A stretch of 64,000 nucleotides of DNA from Rariloculus sp963665575. Lineage in GTDB: Bacteria > Pseudomonadota > Gammaproteobacteria > Steroidobacterales > Rariloculaceae. The stretch's first letter is position 1; each line of letters starts with the position of its first letter. Below are positions 1-8,632 of this stretch, piece by piece. The notes beneath the pieces were generated by a model. It did no database searches, was not told the DNA's origin, and was given only the letters and a program-made list of their open reading frames with translations. The stretch is from NCBI GenBank assembly GCA_963665575.2, contig CAXXDW010000003.1:682001-746000 (forward strand). Reading direction: 5' to 3'. The position numbers were made by a program, and so were the translations under genes.

Positions 1-2
1 GC

Positions 3-887
3 ACCGGCCGCGGGCTCAGCCGGGGCGCCGACCCCCCCTGGTCGGAATCGCTTCCCGCCATCCATGAAGGCTGGGCGGAGCGTGAAGTCTGGGACACGCT
101 GCTGCTGACCGGGGACCGCCTGACTGGCGACTACTACCTCAATGCCCTGGATCTGCAGCGCACGGTCGACGGCGATATCCAACGGCAGCCGGAATCGCGC
201 CGCGTCTACGTGGATCTCTTCATCCGCACGATCGGCGTGAGCCTGACCGTGACGCTGCTGTGTCTTGCGATCGGATATCCGCTCGCTGGATTCATCGCTC
301 ACGCTCCGCCGCGCCGCGGGCGCCTCCTGCTGACCCTTGTGCTGTTGCCGTTCTGGACTTCCCTGCTCGTACGCACGACGTCGTGGATCGTGCTGCTGCA
401 GCAACAGGGGGTCGTGAACGACCTGCTCGTCTGGTTGGGGCTGGTTCCCGACGCGGAGCGCCTGACGCTCGTCTACAACATGACCGGCACCCTCGTGGCG
501 ATGACCCACGTGCTGCTGCCGTTCATGGTGCTGCCGCTTTATTCGGTCATGAGAGGGATTCCGATCGTGCAGATGCAGGCCGCGGCATCGCTCGGAGCGA
601 CCTGGCCGCGCGCCTTCGCGCGCGTCTACCTGCCGCAGTCGATGCCGGGCATCGGCGCGGGTTGCCTGCTTGTCTTCATTCTCGCGATCGGCTACTACAT
701 CACGCCCGCGCTCGTCGGCGGACAGAGCGGTCAGCTCATCTCGAACCTGATCGCCTACCACATCCAGACATCGCTGAACTGGGGGCTCGGCGCCGCGCTC
801 GGCACGATCCTCTTCATCGCGGTGCTGCTGCTCTTCGTGGTGTACGACCGCGTGCTCGGCCTCGACCGCATGAAGCTCGGCGCATGA
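3..887 (+). CDS. ABC transporter permease, PotB-like (5' partial)
   Basis: Inner-membrane permease of a spermidine/putrescine-type ABC importer. The reading frame is open from base 3, so the gene begins before the window; the GTG at 210 is internal, because the upstream codons already read as the periplasmic stretch seen in PotB-type permeases (WAEREVWDTLLLTGD, then YYLNALDL). Hydrophobic segments follow from about base 220 to 870, including the EAA-like loop around MQAAASLGATWPRAFARVYLPQ that contacts the ATPase. The stop overlaps the next permease start by four bases (ATGA), so the two are translationally coupled and form a heterodimeric channel. The ATPase and binding protein are presumably to the left. 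Family call is firm; the exact substrate is inferred. Confidence 0.85.
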   Translation, partial: TGRGLSRGADPPWSESLPAIHEGWAEREVWDTLLLTGDRLTGDYYLNALDLQRTVDGDIQRQPESRRVYVDLFIRTIGVSLTVTLLCLAIGYPLAGFIAHAPPRRGRLLLTLVLLPFWTSLLVRTTSWIVLLQQQGVVNDLLVWLGLVPDAERLTLVYNMTGTLVAMTHVLLPFMVLPLYSVMRGIPIVQMQAAASLGATWPRAFARVYLPQSMPGIGAGCLLVFILAIGYYITPALVGGQSGQLISNLIAYHIQTSLNWGLGAALGTILFIAVLLLFVVYDRVLGLDRMKLGA

Positions 888-1732
888 ACGCGATCGCACG
901 GAGTGTCCCCGACCCCGGACGCTGGGCGCTCGGCGCCTTCTCCACGGTGGCGTTGCTGTTTCTGATCGCGCCGATCCTCGTCGTCATCCCGCTGTCGTTC
1001 AATGCCGAGCCCTACTTCACGTTCACGCCAGGGATGCTGACGCTCGAACCGGAGGCGTACTCGCTGCGCTGGTACGAACAGGTCCTGTTCAGCGACGAGT
1101 GGCAACGTGCGGCACTGAACTCGCTCGTGATTGGGCTGTCCGCCACCGTGCTCGCAACGACCCTCGGCACGCTCGCGGCCGTCGGACTGTCGAACCCGGC
1201 CATGCCGTGGCGCCGGCCGATCACGGCGCTGTTGATCTCGCCGATGATCGTTCCGATCATCATCTCGGCCGCCGGCATGTTCTTCTTCTATTCGTCCGTG
1301 AACCTGACGCAGACCTACACCGGGCTCATACTCTCGCACGCGGCTCTGGGAGCGCCGTTCGTGGTCATCACGGTCACCGCGGCCATGGCGGGATTCAACC
1401 GGGAGCTTCTTCAGGCCGCGGCGAGCCTCGGCGCGGGACCGCTGCGCGGCTTCTTCAAGGTCCAGCTTCCGCTGATCTCGCCGGGCGTGATATCCGGCGC
1501 GCTTTTCGCCTTTGCCGCGTCACTCGACGAGGTCGTGGTCGTGCTCTTCATGGGCGGCATCGAGCAGCGCACGATCCCGCGGCAGATGTGGTCGGGAATC
1601 AGGGAAGAGATCAGCCCCGCAATCCTCGCGGCCGCAACCTTCCTGATCGTGATCGCGGTGCTGCTGCTGCTCGTGATCGAGTTCCTGCAGACCCGCTCGG
1701 AAAATCGTGCCGGCAAGCCGGCGAAGAGCTAG
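884..1732 (+). CDS. ABC transporter permease, PotC-like
   Basis: Second inner-membrane permease (282 aa) of the polyamine-type ABC importer. The ATG at 884 overlaps the previous stop (ATGA), and the protein begins MNAIARSVPDPGRWALG before the first transmembrane segment; much longer in-frame extensions upstream are only the shadow of the first permease. The EAA loop is visible as LLQAAASLGAGPLRGFFKVQLP, followed by the SLDEVVVVLFMGG stretch typical of PotC/PotI permeases. This is the last gene of the operon here: the next gene is on the other strand. Polyamine specificity is inferred from family resemblance only. Confidence 0.87.
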   Translation: MNAIARSVPDPGRWALGAFSTVALLFLIAPILVVIPLSFNAEPYFTFTPGMLTLEPEAYSLRWYEQVLFSDEWQRAALNSLVIGLSATVLATTLGTLAAVGLSNPAMPWRRPITALLISPMIVPIIISAAGMFFFYSSVNLTQTYTGLILSHAALGAPFVVITVTAAMAGFNRELLQAAASLGAGPLRGFFKVQLPLISPGVISGALFAFAASLDEVVVVLFMGGIEQRTIPRQMWSGIREEISPAILAAATFLIVIAVLLLLVIEFLQTRSENRAGKPAKS

Positions 1733-1828
1733 CCCGCAAATCTCAGCAAACCGCGCCTTACCCTGGTGCGTTGCGGACGAATTGCAGGAAGCTGCGAGAC
1801 CATCAGAGGCGTCGCACCGGTCCTTCCT

Positions 1829-2572
1829 CTACTCGTCCTCTGCGTCGACGCCACACGCGCGCGGGTCCACGCAGGCCTTTTCGGGAACGCACCCCCACTC
1901 CAGCAGCGGAGCATCGATACGCACGTAGGTGATCACGATCGTGAACGGCGTCTCGTAATTGACCGGGTCGAAGTGGGTGATTCGCGCCTGCATGCGGTCA
2001 CCGTCCGGGATGTAGCGCTCGGTGGTCATCATCCGGTCGGACTGCGGGTATCCGACCCACTGGAAGGTCGAAAACACGCCCGCATGAATGCCGGCAGAGT
2101 CGATGACCAGATTCTCGCCCTCATAACGCGCAACCGAGCGTCCCAGGTGCGGATACTCGGATGACGCGATCGGCGCATCGCGCGCAATCATCTGCTCGTT
2201 TACGGGTATGCGGCGCTTCACGTCCATGAATTCGTGGTTGAATTCGACGCGATCGTCGTGCTGACGGATTTCCATGAGCGGCGAGGGCGTGATCATGGTG
2301 CGGGTCACGCTCGCGGGCATGCACTGCATGTGGGGGTCGTCGGCGAGAAAGTCGTAGGCCTCGCGCCGCGCTTCGCCGGCGGCGTTGAGCGCGATGTCGG
2401 GGCTGTAGCTGCCGGTCACATTCCAGACGCCGTCGAGATCCGAGCGCACGCCGGCGCCGAGCACGATTGCCGACCAGGCAAGAGCGCCAGGAAGCAGCAC
2501 AAGGCCCGTCCAGGCTCGTGCGGTCGTTCTCGTTCCGGATCTGCATCGCATATTTTCGTACTCCGGGAACAC
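1829..2572 (-). CDS. Conserved hypothetical secreted protein paired with a DUF6152 protein
   Basis: A 247-aa protein of unknown function. An N-terminal hydrophobic stretch (about residues 21-42, LVLLPGALAWSAIVLGAG) looks like a signal peptide or anchor; an alternative start is Met8 (2551). The rest is soluble and beta-rich in appearance, with LDGVWNVTGSYSPDIALN near the front, a pattern seen in proteins encoded next to DUF6152 genes in marine gammaproteobacteria. The C-terminus carries three cysteines and an acidic end. It follows the DUF6152 gene with only two bases between them, so the pair is cotranscribed and probably acts together in the envelope. No catalytic motif was recognised. Confidence 0.7.
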   Translation of the reverse strand: MFPEYENMRCRSGTRTTARAWTGLVLLPGALAWSAIVLGAGVRSDLDGVWNVTGSYSPDIALNAAGEARREAYDFLADDPHMQCMPASVTRTMITPSPLMEIRQHDDRVEFNHEFMDVKRRIPVNEQMIARDAPIASSEYPHLGRSVARYEGENLVIDSAGIHAGVFSTFQWVGYPQSDRMMTTERYIPDGDRMQARITHFDPVNYETPFTIVITYVRIDAPLLEWGCVPEKACVDPRACGVDAEDE

Positions 2573-2574
2573 GG

Positions 2575-3054
2575 CTATGGCACCAGAATGAACGGGTCCT
2601 TCTCGCCCTGCTCCGCTTCGGACTCTTCACAGGTCGCGTAGTACTCGTCGCCCCGGTAGATTCCCGCGCCGCAGTCGCGAACGACGGTGCCGTCGGACAG
2701 GACCACGTCGCGAACGAAGACCACGTGTTCAACCCTTCGGTGGCGTCGTGCATGGACGGTCACTTCTTCCCCGACCTTCAGGAGATCTACATTCACGGCC
2801 CTGCGGCGCAGCGCATTGCCGTCGGACCATTCGGCCAGCCATTCGACCGTCACTCCGTCGTTGTCGACCACATCCAGCGTGATCAGGGAATGGGGGTTGC
2901 GTATCTCCACTTCGGTGATGATGCCGACCAGCACCACCGGATCGTCCTCATACGTCAGGTAGTTTGTCGACACGGAATGATGCGCCAGGGCGCTACCGGC
3001 AAGGATCAACGCCCCTGCGGATGCGATGCATCGGATGGTGAGTCGAACGCCCAT
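2575..3054 (-). CDS. DUF6152 family periplasmic protein
   Basis: A 159-aa secreted protein. The N-terminal signal peptide (MGVRLTIRCIASAGALILAGSALA) is followed at once by the AHHSVSTNY start and then EVEIRNPHSLITLDV, the AHHS and NPH signatures of DUF6152. The fold is probably a small OB-like beta barrel (EEVTVHARRHRR region), but no activity is known. Cysteines near the C-terminus could form a disulfide. It is the first gene of a two-gene unit with the hypothetical protein just downstream. Nearby TonB receptors suggest an envelope role, which is only context. Confidence 0.8.
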   Translation of the reverse strand: MGVRLTIRCIASAGALILAGSALAHHSVSTNYLTYEDDPVVLVGIITEVEIRNPHSLITLDVVDNDGVTVEWLAEWSDGNALRRRAVNVDLLKVGEEVTVHARRHRRVEHVVFVRDVVLSDGTVVRDCGAGIYRGDEYYATCEESEAEQGEKDPFILVP

Positions 3055-3322
3055 ACAGCCTTACCCCTCTGTGCAAAACTACGCGGTCATTCGTCGGTCG
3101 CCGCGGCGAGCCTCGGATTCCCACGCCGCGCGTGTCCCTCGCATATCGGTATTCTAGCGGACTCGCTTCGGTTTGCGATCAGCTCAACCTCCGACCACAG
3201 TCACCGTGGCTCATACCCGGCCGAAGCCGACAATCACCCGGACCGCGCGACAGAATCGGCTGCTCATGCCATGTCCTGGCCAGCATCAGCCGCAGAACAC
3301 CGAAACCGATGAGACTTGCAGG
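3055..3322. other. Intergenic region upstream of the DUF6152 gene
   Basis: No gene or RNA was recognised here. The promoter of the DUF6152 pair must lie near the low-coordinate end, but no clear -35/-10 pair stands out. Confidence 0.5.
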
Positions 3323-3518
3323 CTAGCAGTCCGTGGCAGAAGTCCCGCGTCGCACCGAGACCGGCGAGGCGCCCGGCTGGCAAGGCGCGAGGAGGGAAAA
3401 TATCGGGATTACTTGACCGACGAGCAACGCAGCCAGCCGGGATGCATCGTCGGTCGATCGGCGGTCTTCGGCCAGGCGTTTCGCCCCATGCAGCGGGACT
3501 TCTGCCACGGGCTGCTAG
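3323..3518. repeat. 196-bp inverted-repeat-bounded element (MITE/REP-like)
   Basis: Two 26-base arms, 3323-3348 and 3493-3518, are reverse complements with one mismatch and both end in CTAG. They enclose about 144 bases without a convincing gene. The right arm supplies the TAG stop codon (3515-3517 on the minus strand) of the adjacent TonB receptor. A second, one-armed relative lies at 48831-48896. This is the structure expected of a non-autonomous mobile element or REP-like repeat; no transposase is in the window. The class is inferred. Confidence 0.7.
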
Positions 3519-5977
3519 AACCTGTACTCGAAGTGAGCGCTGTAGTGGCGCGGCAGTTCGGGCAGGACGATCGCGCCGCCGAAGAGATTCGGGAAATTCG
3601 CGCGAAAGTACCGCTCGTCAGCGAGGTTCTTGCCGGTCACGCTGACCGTCCAGTTGTCCGCTGCGTAACCGAGCGCCAGGTTGACGAGCGTATAGGCCGG
3701 CAGAATGACGCTGTTCGAGAATCCCGAAGGCGCCGCGGCCACATCGATCACGCTGCCGCTCAGGGTCAGACCGTTGCCGAAGTCGTACGTCCCCGTCACG
3801 GAGTAGATGTCTTCGGGCATGCCCGCGCGCCGGGCGCCGCTCGGGCCGGCGCTCACGTTTCCGCCCAGCGTGCCGCCATGAAGCGCATGGCAGGGAATGG
3901 CGGGCAGGTCGTCGCAGCCGATGAAACTGAAACGATACCCGTCGCGTTGCGTGTTCAGGTTGACCACTTCGATCGTCGAGTAACCGAAGCTCAGGAGCAG
4001 TCTGTCGTTGACCGACCACCGCATCTCGGCCTCGACGCCCTCGGTTTCGGTGGCCTGGTTGGTCACGATGGCCTGGGCTGAATAGTCCGTGCGCTCCTGC
4101 CGGTACGTGGAGACCGCGAAGTACAGGTCGTCGTCGAGGAAGCTGCCCTTGAGGCCCGCTTCGAGAAGCTCCGACTGGTCGAAAGCGCCGTCGCTGAGAA
4201 TGCTGTCCACGGAGACTTCCGCGCCCTGCCCGACGATCATCGTCGACTGCTCCGCTGCGGTGAGATAGGGAATGAGTCCGACGTCCGATGCATAACTCAC
4301 GCTCAGCGTCCAGGACAGGCCGTCGACGGTGTCGCTCGCCTGGACTCGCGCGCAGTCGCCCGGGGGCGGACAGAAGTTGTTGGCGCTTGCGAAGAGAAGT
4401 CGCTCGACCGGCTGGCGGCTTTGCATGTCGATGGTGTCATGACGGACTCCGGCCATGAGGTTCAGTCCGTTTTCCCAGAGGACATCGCCCATGAACGCAA
4501 GCCCCCAGTTGCTGTAGTCGCCGATGTAGTACTCCGTGTAGTCGTCGTGAGTTCGGGTCGCGAGCAGCCGCCGCGCGAGGCCTGACGCCTCCCTGGTCAG
4601 GTCTCGCCTGCCAAAGTGCTCGTTCGTATAGTCGTCGCCGTGGTCGAAATCCGTGTACCGGAAGGACGGTGAGATCTGCAGCGACGCGGTCATCGCGTCC
4701 CCGGAAATCGTTCGCGAGACGACCAGCTTGTCTTCTACGACGAAGCTCTCGTGAAACTGGGAAAACCCGTAGGCGTTCTCGTTGAGGTTGTTGTAGGTTT
4801 CGTAGAAGAGCTGATTCTTCCACTCCCATCCCTCATCGGCCGCGACGATCACGTCGAAATACAGCGTCGTGACGTCGTTCGTGAGCAGATCCTCAGGCGC
4901 CACCAGTACCCTGTGGCCTTCGAGCATGGCGATTCCGGGATTCACGAGCGCAAGCGCCGACAGGTCGCCCACGATGGCTTCGAGTCCTTCAAGCGTGATG
5001 TCGCTGCCGGGCGTCAGGGCTCCGCCGGGAACCGAGTCGCCAGCAAAGTAAAATGGGGCGTAATCCGTGAACCCGTCGCCATCGGTGTCGTATTCCTGGT
5101 GCGAAACCCTTCCGGAACCATCGGCGTCGAGCGGCAGGGCATCGCCGGTGACATAGATGCCGTGGTCGACGAGATCCTGGGTCAGCCGGTTCCAGCCCGC
5201 GATCTGGTTGCCGGAATAGTCGTGCCACATGCCTCCGAACTGCAGCCGCACGCGATCGGTCAGATCCATGTCGAACGACGCCTGCAAGATGTCCTGATCT
5301 ATGCCGGAATTGTCGTAATAGCTGCCGGAACGCTCCATCTCGCCATACAGGTGATAGCCGAAGGCCCGGTCGCCGAGCATCGCGGGTCCGCCAACTTCCG
5401 CAGCGACCACGGACTTGTCCCAACTGCCGGTCGTGACGGACACGGCGCCGGTGGTATCGGCGACGAACTGCCCCGTCGATTCGATCCGCGCGGATTTCGG
5501 GTTGAAGTTGAGATATCCGCCGATTTTGGACGGGCCGTAGATGGGCGATGCAGGCCCGCGTACGACATCGATACGATCCGACGCACCGATGGGCGTCGGG
5601 TAGTTGCCCGGGTTGTCCAGGCGGCGAACGCCGCGAAAATAGGTTTCACCCGGCGTCCCGCGCACATCGAGGCCGCCTGCCACGCCGAAAAAGGACTGGG
5701 TGAAACTGCCCGGCGCCACCGCGACCAGCTCGTCGATGTCGCGCATGTTGAAGCGCTCCATCATCTCGGTGGAAATCGTCGACACCGATCGCGGCGTCTC
5801 GAGGATCGACCGGCCGAAGCCGAACACGGACTGCACGTCCTCGCCCGGTAGGCTGCGCAGGTCAAACCTGACAATGACTTCCTCGAGTTCCTGCGAGTGC
5901 GCCGGGCCGGCCGTCCCGCTGCCAAGGACCGCGCAAGAGATCAGACCTGTTGCAAGGCTCGCCTTTCCAAGCCTCAA
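3515..5977 (-). CDS. TonB-dependent outer-membrane receptor with EF-hand-like loop
   Basis: An 820-aa outer-membrane receptor that would import a ligand with TonB energy. It has a signal peptide (about residues 1-29, ending AHSQ), a TonB-box-like ELEEVIV, a plug domain (about 55-180, with ETPRSVSTIS and IDVVRGPASPIYG), then a 22-strand-type barrel ending in the aromatic HFEYRF. Residues 284-295 (DADGSGRVSHQE) match a canonical EF-hand calcium loop, followed by a second Asp-rich stretch DTDGDGFTDY; they fall in what should be an extracellular loop. The stop codon lies inside the terminal repeat of the 3323-3518 element. Plug wording (RSVSTIS) resembles siderophore receptors, but the ligand is unknown. 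Confidence 0.88.
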   Translation of the reverse strand: MRLGKASLATGLISCAVLGSGTAGPAHSQELEEVIVRFDLRSLPGEDVQSVFGFGRSILETPRSVSTISTEMMERFNMRDIDELVAVAPGSFTQSFFGVAGGLDVRGTPGETYFRGVRRLDNPGNYPTPIGASDRIDVVRGPASPIYGPSKIGGYLNFNPKSARIESTGQFVADTTGAVSVTTGSWDKSVVAAEVGGPAMLGDRAFGYHLYGEMERSGSYYDNSGIDQDILQASFDMDLTDRVRLQFGGMWHDYSGNQIAGWNRLTQDLVDHGIYVTGDALPLDADGSGRVSHQEYDTDGDGFTDYAPFYFAGDSVPGGALTPGSDITLEGLEAIVGDLSALALVNPGIAMLEGHRVLVAPEDLLTNDVTTLYFDVIVAADEGWEWKNQLFYETYNNLNENAYGFSQFHESFVVEDKLVVSRTISGDAMTASLQISPSFRYTDFDHGDDYTNEHFGRRDLTREASGLARRLLATRTHDDYTEYYIGDYSNWGLAFMGDVLWENGLNLMAGVRHDTIDMQSRQPVERLLFASANNFCPPPGDCARVQASDTVDGLSWTLSVSYASDVGLIPYLTAAEQSTMIVGQGAEVSVDSILSDGAFDQSELLEAGLKGSFLDDDLYFAVSTYRQERTDYSAQAIVTNQATETEGVEAEMRWSVNDRLLLSFGYSTIEVVNLNTQRDGYRFSFIGCDDLPAIPCHALHGGTLGGNVSAGPSGARRAGMPEDIYSVTGTYDFGNGLTLSGSVIDVAAAPSGFSNSVILPAYTLVNLALGYAADNWTVSVTGKNLADERYFRANFPNLFGGAIVLPELPRHYSAHFEYRF

Positions 5978-6208
5978 TCGTTTTCTCCCGGTGCTGTGTG
6001 AAAGCGGATTTTATCAGCCGCGCCGGTCGGGCCGAAGCTCGTGTGCGGTCACCCGAATCTCAACTCGCCTCGGCGCACACGATCGGAAGCACCGAAGCAG
6101 CCGCCGTCCGTGACCTTGAACCGCTCGAACGTTAAACTGCGCACGGCTGCGGGCGCGGCGGCTCGCAACGGGAATCTGGCAATACAACAGACAGGAGCAC
6201 GGACGCCG

Positions 6209-7954
6209 ATGAGTTCACCTTCACAAGCCGCGCCCCAACAGGTGCTCTACGAACCTGACGAGCGGCCGCCGGAGTCGCTCGCCTTCGGGCTCGGCCTGCA
6301 GGCCGCGGCACTCGCGGTCGGCGGCATCGTGCTGACGCCAGCGATCATCATTCGGGCCGCGGAACAGAGTGACACCTACCTGGTCTGGGCGGTATTCGCC
6401 GCGCTCATCATCAGCGGAATCAGCACGATTGCCCAGGCGGTTCGCTTCGGACGGATCGGCGCCGGGCACATGCTCATCATGGGAACCTCCGGCGCATTCA
6501 TCGCGGTTTGCGTCACGGCGTTGACCCAGGGCGGACCGGCGCTGCTTGCGACGCTGATCGTGATTTCGTCCCTGATCCAGTTCGGGCTCGCCGCGCGGCT
6601 GGCACTGCTCAGGCGCATCATCACTCCGACGGTGGCCGGAACGGTCATTGCGCTTATTGCAGTCACGATCATGCCGATCGCTTTCGATATGCTCGCCGAA
6701 GTGCCCGAGGGAACGGCGGCTGCCGCGTCGCCGGCGAGCGCGATCACAACGCTGATGGCGACCGTCGCGCTGGCGCTCTGCGCCACCGGGGCGTTACGCA
6801 TCTGGGCGCCGATGATAGGCATCGTCGCCGGCTGCATCGTGGCCTCGTTCTTTGGACTCTACGACACCGGCCTCGTCGCCGATGCCGCCTGGATCGGGCT
6901 GCCCGTCATCGCCTGGCCGGGATTCGATCTCAGTTTTGACGCCCGCTTCTGGCTGCTGTTGCCGGCGTTCATTTTCGTCACCCTGGTCGGAGCCGTGGAG
7001 ACCGTCGGCGATTCGGTCGCGATACAGAACGTGTCGCGGCGCACTCGCCAGGCCGTGGACTTCCGCACCGTGCAGGGCGCGCTCAACGCGGACGGACTCG
7101 GCAACCTGCTGTCGGGCCTGTTCGGCACCATGCCGAACACGACCTATTCGAGCAGCCTGCCGCTAGTCGAAATCACCGGTGTCGGCTCGCGACGTGTCGG
7201 GATGTATATCGGCGTGGTGCTCATCGCGCTCGCCTTCCTGCCCAAGTTCACCGCGCTGCTGCTGGCGATCCCCCCACCCGTCGTTGCGGCCTATGTGCTC
7301 GTGCTGCTTTCGCTGCTCTTCGTTCAGGGCATGAAGCTCGTCGTCCAGGATGGCGTGAGCTACCGCAACGCGATGATCGCGGGACTCGCCTTCTGGATCG
7401 GCATGGGCTTCCAGAATGACCTGATCTTTGCCGATAGGCTCGGCGAGACGCTCGGACAACTGCTCGGCGAAGGCATGACAGCCGGCGGCCTGACAGCGAT
7501 CGTGCTGGTGGTCTTCGTCGAGTTGACGAAACCGCGGCGTCAACGTCTGGACACGAAACTTGAAGTCGCATCCCTGCCCGAAATCGACAAGCTTCTGCGC
7601 GCCATCGCGCGCCGTCTCAACTGGAACGAGGCTTCCACGGAGAGGCTGTGCTCCGCCGGCGAGGAGGCGCTGTTGAGCCTCGTTCGCGAGGAAGAAGACG
7701 CTCCCGAGCACGGTGAGCACCGCCTGCGCGTGTTGGCGCGCAATGACCACGGCGCGGTCGAGATCGACTTCATCGCATCGCTCGGACACGAGAACCTTGA
7801 AGACCGGCTCGTCCTGCTCGCCAATCCGACCGTCGACTGGCCGCTCGAACGGGACGTTTCGCTGCGTCTGCTCAGACACTATGCGTCGTCGGTGCACCAC
7901 CAGCAATATCACGACATTGACATTCTGACGTTGCGCGTGGAACGCGCCCGCTGA
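6209..7954 (+). CDS. NCS2 (xanthine/uracil) permease with C-terminal RsbW-like domain
   Basis: A 581-aa inner-membrane nucleobase:cation symporter of the NCS2 family fused to a soluble domain. Start chosen at ATG 6209, with AGGAG at 6193-6197; the frame is open further upstream without a family match. Residues about 25-440 hold the transport core (GLGLQAAALAVGGIVLTPAI, later GTMPNTTYSSSLPLVEITGVGSR, the NCS2 signature region). Residues about 448-581 (from LPEIDKLLRAIARRL) resemble a GHKL/RsbW-type ATPase fold with EEALLSLV at the place of the N-box, where the usual Asn is Ser. Whether this tail binds nucleotide is doubtful. Substrate is inferred; it stands alone, flanked by oppositely oriented genes. 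Confidence 0.82.
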   Translation: MSSPSQAAPQQVLYEPDERPPESLAFGLGLQAAALAVGGIVLTPAIIIRAAEQSDTYLVWAVFAALIISGISTIAQAVRFGRIGAGHMLIMGTSGAFIAVCVTALTQGGPALLATLIVISSLIQFGLAARLALLRRIITPTVAGTVIALIAVTIMPIAFDMLAEVPEGTAAAASPASAITTLMATVALALCATGALRIWAPMIGIVAGCIVASFFGLYDTGLVADAAWIGLPVIAWPGFDLSFDARFWLLLPAFIFVTLVGAVETVGDSVAIQNVSRRTRQAVDFRTVQGALNADGLGNLLSGLFGTMPNTTYSSSLPLVEITGVGSRRVGMYIGVVLIALAFLPKFTALLLAIPPPVVAAYVLVLLSLLFVQGMKLVVQDGVSYRNAMIAGLAFWIGMGFQNDLIFADRLGETLGQLLGEGMTAGGLTAIVLVVFVELTKPRRQRLDTKLEVASLPEIDKLLRAIARRLNWNEASTERLCSAGEEALLSLVREEEDAPEHGEHRLRVLARNDHGAVEIDFIASLGHENLEDRLVLLANPTVDWPLERDVSLRLLRHYASSVHHQQYHDIDILTLRVERAR

Positions 7955-8062
7955 GGTGAGTCCGGCGCCGGCACGATGACCGCATCGTGAATCGCGTGGG
8001 TCGTCGCCATCGTCGGATCGAAGCGAAGGTACGCGCGCCCGGCCTCAGCCGGACTGGCCTGA

Positions 8063-8632
8063 CTAGCCGACGACCGTCACGGTAAGAAGCCGTTCGAGGT
8101 CCTCGAGTATCCCGCGTTGCTCCGTGCCGGGTGGGTAAGTCATGACGAGGTTGCCGAGCGGGTCGGCGAGGTAGATCCGGCCGTTGCCGACATTTTCAGC
8201 GCCGAGCAATTCGAGCACTTCGGCGCCGGCCGCGTCGTCGAGACGTGCCGTGAGCAACTCGGCTCCTTCGGGCAGTTCCGGTCCCGTCCCCGCAAACAGC
8301 AACACGAGCTGAACGCGCCTGAGATCCTCGCCGAGTGCAAGGCGAACCTGGTTCAGGCGGTTGAGCTCGGCGACGCATTGCTCATCGCAATGCGAAGTAC
8401 GCGCATAGACAAGCGACCAGCGCCCGCGGTACCAGTCAGGCTCGGTGCGCCCGCCTGCAAGGGTCGTGAGTTCGCCGGCAGGCAGCGGCACCGGCGGCTC
8501 AATGAACTCGCCGTGCGCCGCGGTGCGCGGCACCCAGTCCCAGGGTCCGTAGAAGGCGATGACGGCGAGCGCAAGCGGCCCCAGAAAGACCAGCATGAGC
8601 GCCAGCGGCTGCAGCGAGCGACTGCGCTTCAT
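8063..8632 (-). CDS. SCO-like thioredoxin-fold protein of the cytochrome oxidase cluster
   Basis: A 189-aa membrane-anchored protein with an N-terminal transmembrane segment (LALMLVFLGPLALAVIAFYG) and a periplasmic thioredoxin-like domain. The segment YARTSHCDEQCVAELNR gives a CxxxC pair as in SCO copper chaperones, and IYLADPLGNLVMTYPPG matches the late part of that fold. Proteins like this lie next to SURF1 in many proteobacterial cox clusters. Its ATG overlaps the SURF1 stop by four bases, so it is the last gene of the respiratory run. A role in CuA or heme-copper assembly is inferred; the SCO histidine ligand was not securely located. Confidence 0.72.
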   Translation of the reverse strand: MKRSRSLQPLALMLVFLGPLALAVIAFYGPWDWVPRTAAHGEFIEPPVPLPAGELTTLAGGRTEPDWYRGRWSLVYARTSHCDEQCVAELNRLNQVRLALGEDLRRVQLVLLFAGTGPELPEGAELLTARLDDAAGAEVLELLGAENVGNGRIYLADPLGNLVMTYPPGTEQRGILEDLERLLTVTVVG

